Origin: Solitalea koreensis
GTDB taxonomy: Bacteria; Bacteroidota; Bacteroidia; Sphingobacteriales; Sphingobacteriaceae
Direction: 5' to 3'
DNA: 64,000 nucleotides
Assembly (NCBI RefSeq): GCF_900182575.1
Contig: NZ_FXSZ01000008.1
Coordinates: 68,347-132,346, forward strand
Shown here: positions 52,530 through 61,583 of the stretch, piece after piece
How positions within the stretch are numbered: position 1 is the first letter of the stretch
Layout: each line of letters opens with the position of its first letter
The notes under the pieces: generated by a model
Database searches by the model: none
The model's input: only the letters and a program-made list of their open reading frames with translations
Told to the model about the DNA's origin: nothing
Position numbers and translations under genes: made by a program

Positions 52530-54941
52530 CTATTTTCTGATTTCCACTCCCAGTTTCTCAAAATTGGCAATCACTTTCTGCATTACACTATCAATTTGCT
52601 TATCAGTAAGCGTTTTCTCATCATCTTGAATAACAAAACTCAATGCATATGATTTTTTACCCTGAGGCAATTTATCTCCTTCGTACTTATCAAAAATATT
52701 AACCTCTTTTAATAATTTACGTTCCGTTTGGAAGGCAAGATCTCTCAATTGAGCAAAATTAACAGAGCTATCCAATAACATTGATAAATCACGGCGTACA
52801 GCAGGGAATTTAGCTACCTCTGTATAATCAACTTTATTATTCATTTGGGTTTTCAAAATGTAATCCCAGTTGAAATCAGCATAGAACACCGGTTTATCGA
52901 TATCAAGTTTCTTAAGAATAGCTTTTGAAACGGAACCAAATTGAACAATTATATTTTTACCTTTTTTGTATGAAAGTCCTTCAGAAGTTTGATCATCTAC
53001 GATTCGCTCAGAAGAGGCCACCTGAACATTCAATTTATTCAGAATCGCATCCACATATCCTTTGATTGCGTAATAATCAGCCATAGCGTTGGCCGCATTC
53101 CATTGCTCCGACTCCAAACGGCCGGTTACAAAAACAGCTAAACGAGCATTTTCTGCATAGCCATTCTCCGTTTTACGATACGTTATACCGAACTCGTATA
53201 ATTTTAAATCTGCCTGACGACGATTTTGATTGTAGGCAACCGCTTCCAATCCGGAGAAAATCAACGATTGTCGCAACACATCCAAATCATTGCTTAAAGG
53301 ATTCAAGATTACGACATTCTCATTCTGGTTAATATTAGCTGTAAGATGAGAATATGCTGATTTGGTCAAAGAATTCGACATGATTTCAGCAAATCCGTTT
53401 GCCGTTAAAAACTCAGCTATTGCATTTTGTAATTTCTCACGATCAGGTTTAACCGCATACGAAAGTGATGAATTCACTAATGCAGGAATCTCGATATTAT
53501 TATATCCGTAGATACGAAGAATTTCTTCGACAATGTCCACTTCACGCGTTACATCCACCTTACTTGTAGGAACACTAACTTTAATCCCTAAGGCATCTTC
53601 ACTTAAGATTTCAATTCCCAGGCCGGTTAAAATTGCTTTTATTTGTTCAGCAGCGATCTCTTTTCCAATTAAGCGTTTTACGTTTTTGTAAGAAACCTCA
53701 ACTGCTGCATTCTTAATTTCAACCGGATAAATATCTATAACTTCAGAAGAAATGGTCCCTCCAGCAATTTCTTTAATCAACAAGGCAGCACGCTTCAATG
53801 CGAACACCGTTGCTGCCGGATCTGTTCCGCGTTCAAAGCGCCAAGACGCATCCGTTTTCAGTCCGTAACGCTTAGCTGATTTACGAATAGCAACTGAATT
53901 AAAGTAAGCTGATTCAAGGAAAACGTTTTTGGTTACGGCTGTTACGCCTGATTTGATACCTCCAAAAACTCCTGCAAGACATAAACCTTCAGTCTCATCA
54001 CAAATCATCATATCGTCGGCTGACAGCTTACGCTCAATCCCATCTAAGGTAATAAAAGGAGTTCCTTCCGCTAATTTCTTAACAATTACTTTTCCTCCCT
54101 TAATTTGATCAGCATCAAAAGCATGTAACGGCTGACCTAATTCATGCAATACATAATTGGTTACATCCACTACGTTATTGATTGGCTTTTGACCAATGGC
54201 ACGCAATTTATTCTGTAACCATTCAGGGGAATCAGCAACCGTAACATTATTAATGGAAACACCAGAGTAACGTGGTGCGTCTTCGGTGTCAATCACTTCT
54301 ACACTAATTTTTGATTCATGGTTATCAACCTTAAAATCAGCAACTGATGGCAGGATCACATTTGATTGCAAGAAAGCAGCAATATCACGGGCAACCCCCA
54401 CATGTGATGCGGCATCAACCCTGTTTGGAGTTAAACCAAGCACGAAACAATAATCATCTTCAATTTTGAAATACTCTTTAGCCAACATCCCAATCGGAGC
54501 GTCTTCGGGCAATACTATAATACCAGCATGCGAAGCACCTAATCCAATTTCATCTTCAGCACAAATCATCCCCTCGGAAACTTCACCACGAATTTTGGCT
54601 TTTTTAATTTCAAATGGTTCGCCTGAACTTGGGTAAACAGTTGTCCCCACCGTTGCCACAACAACCTTCTGTCCGGCAGCAACATTTGGCGCACCACAAA
54701 CAATGTCAAGATCGTGACCGTTTCCAACATTCACCTTAGTAACACTCAGTTTATCAGCATTAGGATGTTTTTCACGAGAAGTTACATGTCCGATAACCAA
54801 GCCCTTTAAACCTCCGGCAACGGTTTGAATTTCTTCAAGACTCTCCACCTCTAAACCTACATTGGTAAGAATAGTTGAAATCTGTTCAGGACTAAGATCA
54901 GTTTTGATGTATTGTTTAAGCCAATTATATGATATTTTCAT
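52530..54941 (-). CDS. pheT: Phenylalanine--tRNA ligase subunit beta
   Basis: 803 residues. N-terminal tRNA-binding (EMAP-like) domain (VVIGHVTSREKHPNADKLSV style, residues ~40-150), then B3/B4 editing domain (VGVARDIAAFL; LDGIERKLSADDMMICDE), B5 (LIGKEIAAEQIKAILTGLGI; VDIVEEILRIYGYNNI), the catalytic-like core and the C-terminal FDX-ACB anticodon-binding domain (KFPAVRRDLSMLLD). It pairs with PheS, not present in the window. A -7 box lies upstream at 54990-54997. Confidence 0.98.
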   Translation of the reverse strand: MKISYNWLKQYIKTDLSPEQISTILTNVGLEVESLEEIQTVAGGLKGLVIGHVTSREKHPNADKLSVTKVNVGNGHDLDIVCGAPNVAAGQKVVVATVGTTVYPSSGEPFEIKKAKIRGEVSEGMICAEDEIGLGASHAGIIVLPEDAPIGMLAKEYFKIEDDYCFVLGLTPNRVDAASHVGVARDIAAFLQSNVILPSVADFKVDNHESKISVEVIDTEDAPRYSGVSINNVTVADSPEWLQNKLRAIGQKPINNVVDVTNYVLHELGQPLHAFDADQIKGGKVIVKKLAEGTPFITLDGIERKLSADDMMICDETEGLCLAGVFGGIKSGVTAVTKNVFLESAYFNSVAIRKSAKRYGLKTDASWRFERGTDPAATVFALKRAALLIKEIAGGTISSEVIDIYPVEIKNAAVEVSYKNVKRLIGKEIAAEQIKAILTGLGIEILSEDALGIKVSVPTSKVDVTREVDIVEEILRIYGYNNIEIPALVNSSLSYAVKPDREKLQNAIAEFLTANGFAEIMSNSLTKSAYSHLTANINQNENVVILNPLSNDLDVLRQSLIFSGLEAVAYNQNRRQADLKLYEFGITYRKTENGYAENARLAVFVTGRLESEQWNAANAMADYYAIKGYVDAILNKLNVQVASSERIVDDQTSEGLSYKKGKNIIVQFGSVSKAILKKLDIDKPVFYADFNWDYILKTQMNNKVDYTEVAKFPAVRRDLSMLLDSSVNFAQLRDLAFQTERKLLKEVNIFDKYEGDKLPQGKKSYALSFVIQDDEKTLTDKQIDSVMQKVIANFEKLGVEIRK

Positions 54942-54989
54942 TCGTGCTATGAATTGTTAAGGGAAATGAATGCGTTTTTCAACAAATGG

Positions 54990-54997
54990 CAAAAGTA
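54990..54997 (-). promoter_or_regulatory. -7 box of the pheT promoter
   Basis: TACTTTTG on the minus strand, an exact TAnnTTTG match 48 bases before the pheT start. The -33 region shows only a T-rich TTTT. Confidence 0.4.
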
Positions 54998-55026
54998 GTT
55001 AGATTTTTGGAGAAAATCCGTGTAAT

Positions 55027-55725
55027 CTAAATCAAACCTTCATCAGCAAAACTGAAAAAACCATTATCCGTAATGATTAGGTGATCAAGAACGACAATGT
55101 CTAAATAACTTCCGGCCTCTTTAAGTTTAGCGGTGAGTTTTATATCTTCCTGGCTAGGCCTTAGGTTGCCAGATGGGTGATTATGGCAAAGAATAATACC
55201 CGAGGCCATGTTATCGATTGCTTTTTTGAAGATAATTTTAGGATCGGCCACTGTTCCGGCCATTCCTCCGGTACTTATATCTTCTTTTCCCATGATTCGG
55301 TTTGCCCGATTCAACAAAATAATTTTGAATTCTTCGTGTTGTTTATCGGCAAAATGAGCGTAGATGTACAGTTGGGCATCGGCACTGCATGTAAGTTGAG
55401 GATTGGATTCACGTGGATGCTCCTTTCTTCGACGACCGAGTTCTAAGGCTGCGACAATGGAAATGGCTTTCGCCTCCCCTATTCCGGGAACTTTCATAAG
55501 TTCTTTCACGGAGGCAAGGGCAAGCTTATTGAGATCGTTTTTATAAAGATCAAGAATATATTTACTCAACTCCACTGCACTCATTTTTCTACTGCCTGAT
55601 CCAATTAAAATAGCAATCAACTCAGCATCACTAAGTGCTTGCCGCCCTTTTAACATTAGCTTTTCACGCGGACGATCATCTTCAGCCCAGGCCGTAATAG
55701 GCAGGTTCTTTTCGTAACTTTTCAT
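55027..55725 (-). CDS. radC: RadC family JAMM-domain protein
   Basis: 232 residues. N-terminal helix-hairpin-helix (ALASVKELMKVPGIGEAKAI) and C-terminal JAB/MPN domain with the metal motif ILCHNHPSGNLRPSQEDI (His-x-His...Asp). Length fits RadC. Its historic link to DNA repair in E. coli was later questioned and its biochemical function is unknown. Confidence 0.93.
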   Translation of the reverse strand: MKSYEKNLPITAWAEDDRPREKLMLKGRQALSDAELIAILIGSGSRKMSAVELSKYILDLYKNDLNKLALASVKELMKVPGIGEAKAISIVAALELGRRRKEHPRESNPQLTCSADAQLYIYAHFADKQHEEFKIILLNRANRIMGKEDISTGGMAGTVADPKIIFKKAIDNMASGIILCHNHPSGNLRPSQEDIKLTAKLKEAGSYLDIVVLDHLIITDNGFFSFADEGLI

Positions 55726-55793
55726 TTTTTATAGATAGATTAATGAAAAGATACGAGAATAAAAACAAAATAATTATATACGTTTTCCCCTTT

Positions 55794-55822
55794 TTTCTTT
55801 GATTCTTTGTTCTTTGATCTAC
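55794..55822. repeat. Short CTTTGATTCTTTG-type intergenic repeat, family B copy 3
   Basis: TTTCTTTGATTCTTTGTTCT followed by TTGATCT, next to the metX stop codon. Compare 59031-59064. Confidence 0.4.
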
Positions 55823-56842
55823 CTAAACCTGAACTGTATAAAAATTGTGAATTACATTGGTGAGTTGTTGGTCTTCAATTAAGAATCCATCGTGTCCAAA
55901 AAACGAATCGATTTCAATGTACTCAGCACCGGAAATATGTTCGGCTAAAAACTTTTGTTCAGCCGGAGGAAATAATAGGTCTGAACTAATTCCGATCACT
56001 AATGTTTTGGATTCAATTTTACTTAAGGCAACTTCCACTCTTCCTTTTCCTCTGCCTACATTATGCGAGTCCATTGTTTTTGAAAGTGACCAATACGAAA
56101 AGGCATTAAATCGATTCACCAATTTATCTCCTTGGTAAGACTGGTATGAACTTACTTTGAAATTATCCGTTTTGTTTATATCAATTTCCGACTGTGTTTG
56201 GTTATAAGCATCATAATGACGATAACTCAGCAAAGCCATTGAACGTGCTGCTTTCATTCCTGCCAATCCAGCTTCTGCATTATTTTCTTTCCATGTTGAA
56301 TCAGCTGCAATAGCTAAACGCTGACTTTCATTAAATCCAATTCCCCATGGCGAATGTTGTGCATTAGTAGCAATGAGAATCAGGTTATCAATCAATGAGG
56401 GTTGTAAAATAGCCCATTCCATAGCTTGTTGTCCACCCAATGACCCACCTATAGCGGTATGAATGTGTTCAATACCTAAATGCGTACGTAATAACTCATG
56501 TGCATTTACCATATCACGAATGGTAATGGCCGGAAATCCATGAAAATAAGTCTGTTGTGTAGTGGGATTTACAGATAGCGGACCGGTAGTTCCGTAGCAA
56601 GAACCCAACACGTTAGCACAAATAATGTAATAATGTTCCGGATCATACAATTTACCCTTACCAACAATTCCGCTCCACCAATCAAACACATCAGAATTGG
56701 CTGTTAGTGCATGACAAACCCAAACCACATTATTTTTTAACGGATCAAAAGTTCCGGCACTATGGTATGCGATTTCAAGCTCAGGCAATACAACTCCCGA
56801 CTCTAACTTAAAAGGTTGATTGTATGAAAATTTATTGATCAT
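55823..56842 (-). CDS. metX: Homoserine O-acetyltransferase
   Basis: 339 residues, an alpha/beta-hydrolase. Nucleophile elbow AIGGSLGGQQAMEWAI (catalytic Ser), catalytic Asp in GISSDLLFPPAEQ, and His in SFFGHDGFLIED. Conserved MetX elements include NVVWVCHALTANSDVFDWW and GSCYGTTGPLSVNP. It transfers acetyl from acetyl-CoA to homoserine, the first committed step to methionine. Homoserine O-succinyltransferases share the fold, so specificity is likely but not certain. The gene lies behind a SAM-I riboswitch and a 31-codon reading frame. Confidence 0.93.
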   Translation of the reverse strand: MINKFSYNQPFKLESGVVLPELEIAYHSAGTFDPLKNNVVWVCHALTANSDVFDWWSGIVGKGKLYDPEHYYIICANVLGSCYGTTGPLSVNPTTQQTYFHGFPAITIRDMVNAHELLRTHLGIEHIHTAIGGSLGGQQAMEWAILQPSLIDNLILIATNAQHSPWGIGFNESQRLAIAADSTWKENNAEAGLAGMKAARSMALLSYRHYDAYNQTQSEIDINKTDNFKVSSYQSYQGDKLVNRFNAFSYWSLSKTMDSHNVGRGKGRVEVALSKIESKTLVIGISSDLLFPPAEQKFLAEHISGAEYIEIDSFFGHDGFLIEDQQLTNVIHNFYTVQV

Positions 56843-56915
56843 TTATCTATGTTATGCTCGCTCTGCTCTGCAACAGAAGGTTATTAAATATAAATTATCC
56901 GTACTATATCCTGTT

Positions 56916-57011
56916 TCATTGAAATACAGCTACAACATGAATAAGACCTGCTCCTAAAGTTAGTCTTACACATTTGTTACTACCTGAAATTGGATGTTGT
57001 TTTGTATTCAT
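56916..57011 (-). CDS. Putative 31-residue leader peptide between SAM-I riboswitch and metX
   Basis: Complete frame from ATG (57009-57011) to TGA (56916-56918) in the leader, 73 bases before metX. It begins MNTKQHPISGSNKCVRLTLG and ends with HVVAVFQ. An AGGG lies 3 bases before the ATG, a possible but tight Shine-Dalgarno. It has no Met codon after the start, so it is not a classic methionine-rich attenuator peptide. One Cys and several Val residues give no family hint. It could be a coupling device, a real small protein, or chance. Confidence 0.4.
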   Translation of the reverse strand: MNTKQHPISGSNKCVRLTLGAGLIHVVAVFQ

Positions 57012-57023
57012 GACCCTGTAATT

Positions 57024-57128
57024 TTTATATCTCCCCAAACCTGTTGGTTTGGAGCAGGAATTGGCACCTTTCCTTTCGGGGGTTGCCAGAGGGTCAATGA
57101 GCCTGTTCTCTCGCCTCTTCTGTATAAG
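57024..57128 (-). promoter_or_regulatory. SAM-I (S-box) riboswitch upstream of metX
   Basis: On the minus strand the order is P1 5' strand TTATAC, AGAGGCGAGAGAACAGGCTC, then TGACCCTCTGGCAACC, GGTGCCAATTCCTGC, a P4-like stem CCAAACC/GGTTTGG and P1 3' strand TATAA. These match the S-box core, including the GGCAACC and GGTGCCAATTCC signatures. It binds S-adenosylmethionine and shuts down methionine synthesis. No U-run terminator follows the aptamer at once, so control may be translational or through a distal hairpin. Confidence 0.95.
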
Positions 57129-57175
57129 AATTACGGTTACTTAGAAGATTCTAAGGAGGTAATTCGTTCTGGATG

Positions 57176-57206
57176 CAAATATAGTATTCGAAAAATAAAA
57201 TGCAAA
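57176..57206 (-). promoter_or_regulatory. Consensus promoter of the metX leader
   Basis: On the minus strand: TTTG (57203-57206), exactly 19 bases, TATATTTG (57176-57183). Both boxes are perfect. The predicted start near 57169 leaves a leader of about 325 bases that holds the riboswitch and the small frame. Confidence 0.78.
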
Positions 57207-57225
57207 AACATAATCGCCTGTAAAT

Positions 57226-57268
57226 TAACAAACAACGGAAGTTTTTTTTTCTCTTCCGTTGTTTGTTA
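57226..57268 (-). terminator. dnaN terminator
   Basis: Perfect 16-base stem TAACAAACAACGGAAG / CTTCCGTTGTTTGTTA, loop of 11 bases, starting 9 bases past the dnaN stop. Confidence 0.78.
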
Positions 57269-57277
57269 GCCTACAAC

Positions 57278-58402
57278 TTATGCGTATGTGTTCAACATAA
57301 CCGGCATAACCAGCATAAGTACATCTTCACTTTCGTCTTGCTGACTTGGGAACAAAATACCGGCACGGTTTGGTGTTGACATTTCTAACATTACTTCATT
57401 GGTATCCAAATTATTCAACATTTCAATTAAGAAACGTGCATTGAAACCAATTTCCATATCTTCACCATCATACTGACAGGTTAAACGCTCGTACGCTTCA
57501 TTGGCGAAATCCAAATCTTCAGAAGAAATATTTAATTCGCTTCCTTGAATTTTCAAACGAACCTGATGAGTAGTTTTATTTGCATAGATAACTACACGTT
57601 TTAAAGAACTCAACAACTGACCACGATCAATCGTTAAGCGGTTAGGATTATTTTGAGGTATTACTGCTTCGTAATCAGGATAGCGCTCATCGATCAAACG
57701 ACAAATCAAACTAACCGTATTAAATTTAAAAAATGCACTGGTAGAGTTGTAATCAATTTGAACTGACACATCTTCTGAAGGTAATGAACTCTTTAATAAA
57801 TTCAACGCTTTTTTAGGAATAATAAAAGAAGCTGCATTTTCTGCTTTAATATCGTTTCTACGGTAACGTACCAATTTATGAGCATCGGTAGCCACAAATG
57901 TTACGCTAGCAGGTGAAAGCTGACAGAAAACTCCGGTCATTGCCGGACGAAGTTCATCATTTGAAACTGCAAACAATGTTTTGCTAATTGCTTCAGCCAA
58001 AACCGATGCCGACATGATGAACGAATTAGCATTTTCTACGACAGGAATCTTTGGAAAATCATCACCATTCTCTCCTGAAAGTTTGTATTTACCATCACCT
58101 GCATTTATTTCAACTGCAAATGTGTTGTTATCAATTGTAAAAGTAACAGGTTGCTCAGGCAAGGTTTTCAAGGTATCCAACAAAATGCGTGAAGGAATAG
58201 CAATTTTGCCGTTTTCTTTTGCTTCAACCTGTAAGCTGGTTGTCATTGAAGTTTGAAGATCAGTTGCTGAAACCGTTAAAACACCGTTATTGATCTCAAA
58301 AAGAAAATTTTCAAGGATTGGCAACACTGTATTGCTGCTCAACGCCCCGCTAATAGCTTGTAATTGTTTAAGTAATGTACTGGTGGATACAATAAATTTC
58401 AT
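57278..58402 (-). CDS. dnaN: DNA polymerase III subunit beta (sliding clamp)
   Basis: 374 residues, three repeated clamp domains as expected. The start MKFIVSTSTLLKQLQAISGA and the segments GVFCQLSPASVTFVATDAHK and YDGEDMEIGFNARFLIEMLN are typical; the C-terminus ends LMLVMPVMLNTYA. It encircles DNA and tethers the replicative polymerase. dnaA and an oriC-type region are not seen beside it, so this is not an origin locus. Confidence 0.97.
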   Translation of the reverse strand: MKFIVSTSTLLKQLQAISGALSSNTVLPILENFLFEINNGVLTVSATDLQTSMTTSLQVEAKENGKIAIPSRILLDTLKTLPEQPVTFTIDNNTFAVEINAGDGKYKLSGENGDDFPKIPVVENANSFIMSASVLAEAISKTLFAVSNDELRPAMTGVFCQLSPASVTFVATDAHKLVRYRRNDIKAENAASFIIPKKALNLLKSSLPSEDVSVQIDYNSTSAFFKFNTVSLICRLIDERYPDYEAVIPQNNPNRLTIDRGQLLSSLKRVVIYANKTTHQVRLKIQGSELNISSEDLDFANEAYERLTCQYDGEDMEIGFNARFLIEMLNNLDTNEVMLEMSTPNRAGILFPSQQDESEDVLMLVMPVMLNTYA

Positions 58403-58516
58403 AATTATCCATGGGTTTAAGTGGCTAAAATAATTTTAAAGTTCCACAAATGGAAAAGAAAAAATTATAGTAGCAATAAAATAACATTAAGGTCAATGGT
58501 TGCAAATCAAATTACC

Positions 58517-58981
58517 TTACGAAACCAGCTTAAGAACCGTTTCTTTAAATATATATATCATAGCCGACCAAAATGCGATTGAAACCATAAAATAAAGCAG
58601 AATTTTCGTTTTGTTGTGGTAATACCTTGTTGCCAATAAACACCCAAAAGGAATAGTGATTAATACAGGGGATAAAATAGCTATTCCTGGTAAACCGTAC
58701 ACATTTCGGAGCTTTACTACGAAACGACGATACTTTATAGTCTTGAGTTTTTTATTTGGAGAAGAAGACCTTGATAACGTTAACCTAAACTTAGCAATAC
58801 TTTTGTAAAGCATATCACCAGCAAAAATAAAAGTTACAGAACCTACAAATCCTGCAAGTAGTCCAAAGCCCATTGATTGCCAAAAATTATAGTCATTCAT
58901 GGCAATAAAAACCGGATAAAAGAAAAAAAACTTTAAGGCTGACAACAATAGAAAACCGATAAATTCAAGTATTGCTGCCAT
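58517..58981 (-). CDS. Small membrane protein, possibly of the small multidrug export (DedA-like) type
   Basis: 154 residues from the ATG at 58979-58981; a TTG seven codons upstream lies in the family B repeat and is rejected. About four hydrophobic helices: ILEFIGFLLLSALKFFFFYP, MGFGLLAGFVGSVTFIFAGD, IAILSPVLITIPFGCLLATR, ILLYFMVSIAFWSAMIYIF. A basic loop lies between helices 2 and 3. The NVYGLPGIAILSPVLITIPF segment resembles Sm_multidrug_ex proteins. I am not certain of the family. It is the next gene after gldG on the minus strand. Confidence 0.6.
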   Translation of the reverse strand: MAAILEFIGFLLLSALKFFFFYPVFIAMNDYNFWQSMGFGLLAGFVGSVTFIFAGDMLYKSIAKFRLTLSRSSSPNKKLKTIKYRRFVVKLRNVYGLPGIAILSPVLITIPFGCLLATRYYHNKTKILLYFMVSIAFWSAMIYIFKETVLKLVS

Positions 58982-58984
58982 GGT

Positions 58985-59064
58985 TTTGAGATCAAAGATC
59001 AAAGATAAACGATAAAAATATAGACATTGTCCTTATTCTTGGATCTTTATTCTTTGATCTAAAT
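58985..59064. repeat. Inverted-repeat intergenic element, family B copy 4 (largest)
   Basis: AGATCAAAGA occurs twice (58989-58998, 58996-59005) and its complement TCTTTGATCT at 59051-59060. The right part reads TTATTCTTGGATCTTTATTC. This is the fullest copy of the repeat also found near 9021, 50065 and 55794. It fills the spacer between gldG and the small membrane protein gene. Confidence 0.55.
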
Positions 59065-59066
59065 TA

Positions 59067-60752
59067 TTACTTGGAGTACTTTTTTCTACGATAATAATGG
59101 TGCAGAATACCAAACAAAATTATTGCCAGAACAGGCATTAAGGTGTTTATCAATTGCCATTTTATCTTTTCAGTTATAATACGCTGTTTATCTAACAAAC
59201 GAATCTTTACCTCTTTGGTTCGAAGTGTCAGCAAGCCTGAATCATCTGTTAAATAATCAATACAGTTTTCAACAAATAACTTATTACCAAAGGTTTGCTG
59301 CGTATATTTATCAAATCCGAGTGGGAACACCGTTTTGTCCAGGGCAGATATTTCATTACGAATTATATCACCATCCGAGATTACGATCATTCTACTTTCC
59401 TGCTCTCCTTGTGAAAATGGCACACTTTGATCGACTCCTTCAATTGTACGGCCTGCAAATACTGATTTAAATTTACCTTCCAGCACCACAGCAACCGCCT
59501 GCGGACCTGCATTAAATTTCTTAGGATCCGATTCATCTTCTATGATGCTTAGTGATAACATCGTTGGAGCGGCGATTTTGCGGGTATAAGGAGAAGTACT
59601 CAGTAGCACTTCTTTATGAATGCCTTTATTAGCAATTGTATCAATAGAATTGACAAACTGAGTGCGAACAGGATCAAGATTTCGAACAATAGGATTATTG
59701 GTTTGCGCCATCAACAATGGATAATAAACCCAAGGCAATAACTCTTGTTGCGCTTGCTGACCGGATCCAATCATAACCGGAATTCGGGCGGAGTAGGCAT
59801 CTTGCAATAAATCATAATTAATCCTAACGCCGTAACGGAATAACTGATCATCCAGATTTAACTCTTTAGGATAAGCTAATGCTGATCCACGGTTACGAAT
59901 GCTATCTGTTTCTGCATTAACTTGATCGATCAACCAAAGCAAGCGTCCTCCATGCATCAGGAACTGATCAAGTTTATATTTTTCAGCTTCTTCAAAGTGC
60001 ATGGAAGGTTTAGCAATAACTACCGTTTTAAACTTTATCAGATCGGCGAGTTTAACAACGTTCATATCTACCCTACGTAATTCGTATGATTGAGACAAAG
60101 TATGTCCGATATCAGCCAGTTCACGATCATTTAACTCACCATGGCCAAGCAAAAAACCGACAAGGGGTTTATTTTTTTCACTTAATTTTTTAATGGTACT
60201 GGCAAACTGGTATTCCATATTTTCAATAGAAGCATTAATAACTTCTTCCTGACTTCCGGCGCCCCACTTGCTTTGATTTTGCAATAATTGAACAGGCAAT
60301 TGTTTTCCGTTAAGATTAACCAACGCTCCGGGAACGATTAACTTTTGCGTTTTGACTTGTTCTGTTTTTACCATGAGGTTAGTTGGTTGCAAACCAGCCT
60401 TGGTTAGTTTATCCAATAAAGCATTTTGTTGTTCAGAAGTACTTCCGATAAAGGGATCAATGAAATTATAGGAAAGATTTCCATTAGCATAAGCCTTCAT
60501 CTCATCCAACATTTCGCAGGTTGAGTTTTTTAAATGTTTGAAGTTGGCAGGAAAATCCCCATCCAAATAAACATTAACCACAACCTCATGATCGAGATTT
60601 GCTAAAATATCTTTAGTGCCATTTGATAAGGTATAACGCTTTTCTTTAGTAAAATCGAAACGTGTAAAGTATAGTCCTGCAAGAAAATTAACCGCCAAAA
60701 CTGCGGCAATTACTATGAAAAACTGAATTATAGAGTTTTTTTTATTATTCAT
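59067..60752 (-). CDS. gldG: Gliding motility-associated ABC transporter substrate-binding protein GldG
   Basis: 561 residues. N-terminal membrane helix (FFIVIAAVLAVNFLAGLYFT), then FDFTKEKRYTLSNGTKDIL, a typical GldG start, a large periplasmic body and a C-terminal membrane helix (LINTLMPVLAIILFGILHHY) followed by a basic tail. GldG works with GldF and GldA in an ABC transporter needed for gliding in Flavobacterium johnsoniae. The start is 69 bases after the gldF stop. Related genes occur in non-gliding species, so gliding is not guaranteed. Confidence 0.92.
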   Translation of the reverse strand: MNNKKNSIIQFFIVIAAVLAVNFLAGLYFTRFDFTKEKRYTLSNGTKDILANLDHEVVVNVYLDGDFPANFKHLKNSTCEMLDEMKAYANGNLSYNFIDPFIGSTSEQQNALLDKLTKAGLQPTNLMVKTEQVKTQKLIVPGALVNLNGKQLPVQLLQNQSKWGAGSQEEVINASIENMEYQFASTIKKLSEKNKPLVGFLLGHGELNDRELADIGHTLSQSYELRRVDMNVVKLADLIKFKTVVIAKPSMHFEEAEKYKLDQFLMHGGRLLWLIDQVNAETDSIRNRGSALAYPKELNLDDQLFRYGVRINYDLLQDAYSARIPVMIGSGQQAQQELLPWVYYPLLMAQTNNPIVRNLDPVRTQFVNSIDTIANKGIHKEVLLSTSPYTRKIAAPTMLSLSIIEDESDPKKFNAGPQAVAVVLEGKFKSVFAGRTIEGVDQSVPFSQGEQESRMIVISDGDIIRNEISALDKTVFPLGFDKYTQQTFGNKLFVENCIDYLTDDSGLLTLRTKEVKIRLLDKQRIITEKIKWQLINTLMPVLAIILFGILHHYYRRKKYSK

Positions 60753-60763
60753 TAGTTAAAGGT

Positions 60764-60815
60764 GATTACACCGATTGTTATTGAATTACACCGACATTAA
60801 AATCAATTACAATGA
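60764..60815. repeat. ATTACACCGA-type repeat between gldF and gldG
   Basis: GATTACACCGATT, GAATTACACCGAC and CAATTACAATGATT occur in tandem within 50 bases. This looks like one unit of a dispersed Bacteroidota-type intergenic repeat. Confidence 0.5.
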
Positions 60816-60821
60816 TTCCAT

Positions 60822-61550
60822 TTACCATTTCCTTATTGAAAGCACCATTTTAGTAGCAGCCAGAAACAAAGCAGCAAAACTTAAAAAGTAGATTAAATCA
60901 CGGGTATCAAGCACTCCACGACTGATCGATTGATAATGAGCACTGATTCCAAGACTTATTAATAAGGAATCAATTTTACCTAAAAATGCTATTGAACTGA
61001 TCGATTCAAATCCGGCAAAACAGAAAAAACAAAGAAAAACAGCCAACACAAATGCTACGATCTGGTTGGTTGTAAGTGATGAAGTAAAAATGCCAATCGA
61101 AGTAAAAGCAGCTCCTAATAATAACAAACCAATGTAAGATCCGATTACAGCTCCGGAATCAATATTACCAGGGGTTGAACCCAATTGATACACGCTAAAA
61201 TAATAAATAACGGTTGGTACCAAAGCTAAAATGACCAATAACAAGCCGGCGAAGAATTTCCCGATGACAATTTGCCAATCGGTTAATGGGCTTGTAGCCA
61301 GGGTTTCAAACGTTCCTTCCTTTTTTTCCTCAGCAAATGAACGCATGGTAATTGCCGGAATTAAGAACATAAAAACGTAAGGTGCAATATAGAATAGCTG
61401 ATCAAGTGTGGCATATCCATTATCAAGTATGCTTGAATCAGGGAAAACCCAAAGAAACAATCCTGTAATTACTAAAAAAAACACGATGGTTACATAGGCA
61501 ACCATTGAACTTAAAAAACCTGCTATCTCTTTTTTGAGTATGGTGTACAT
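60822..61550 (-). CDS. gldF: Gliding motility-associated ABC transporter permease GldF
   Basis: 242 residues, six hydrophobic helices (VAYVTIVFFLVITGLFLWVF, FYIAPYVFMFLIPAITMRSF, FFAGLLLVILALVPTVIYYF, IGLLLLGAAFTSIGIFTSSL, VAFVLAVFLCFFCFAGFE, LIYFLSFAALFLAATKMVL). The RSFAEEKKEGTFETLATSPL segment is the ABC-2 permease signature. It forms the membrane channel used by GldA. It begins after a palindromic element that follows gldA. Confidence 0.94.
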   Translation of the reverse strand: MYTILKKEIAGFLSSMVAYVTIVFFLVITGLFLWVFPDSSILDNGYATLDQLFYIAPYVFMFLIPAITMRSFAEEKKEGTFETLATSPLTDWQIVIGKFFAGLLLVILALVPTVIYYFSVYQLGSTPGNIDSGAVIGSYIGLLLLGAAFTSIGIFTSSLTTNQIVAFVLAVFLCFFCFAGFESISSIAFLGKIDSLLISLGISAHYQSISRGVLDTRDLIYFLSFAALFLAATKMVLSIRKW

Positions 61551-61583
61551 TATTGGTTGTTAGGTTAATGAGTTATTAGTATT

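Noticed and set aside
56994..57269. 91-codon plus-strand frame over the metX leader
   Set aside because: It runs antisense through the SAM-I aptamer and the dnaN terminator; structure of the RNA explains the conservation there.
57278..58516. Replication origin near dnaN
   Set aside because: No dnaA, no cluster of DnaA boxes and no suitable long AT-rich spacer; dnaN is often separate from oriC in this phylum.
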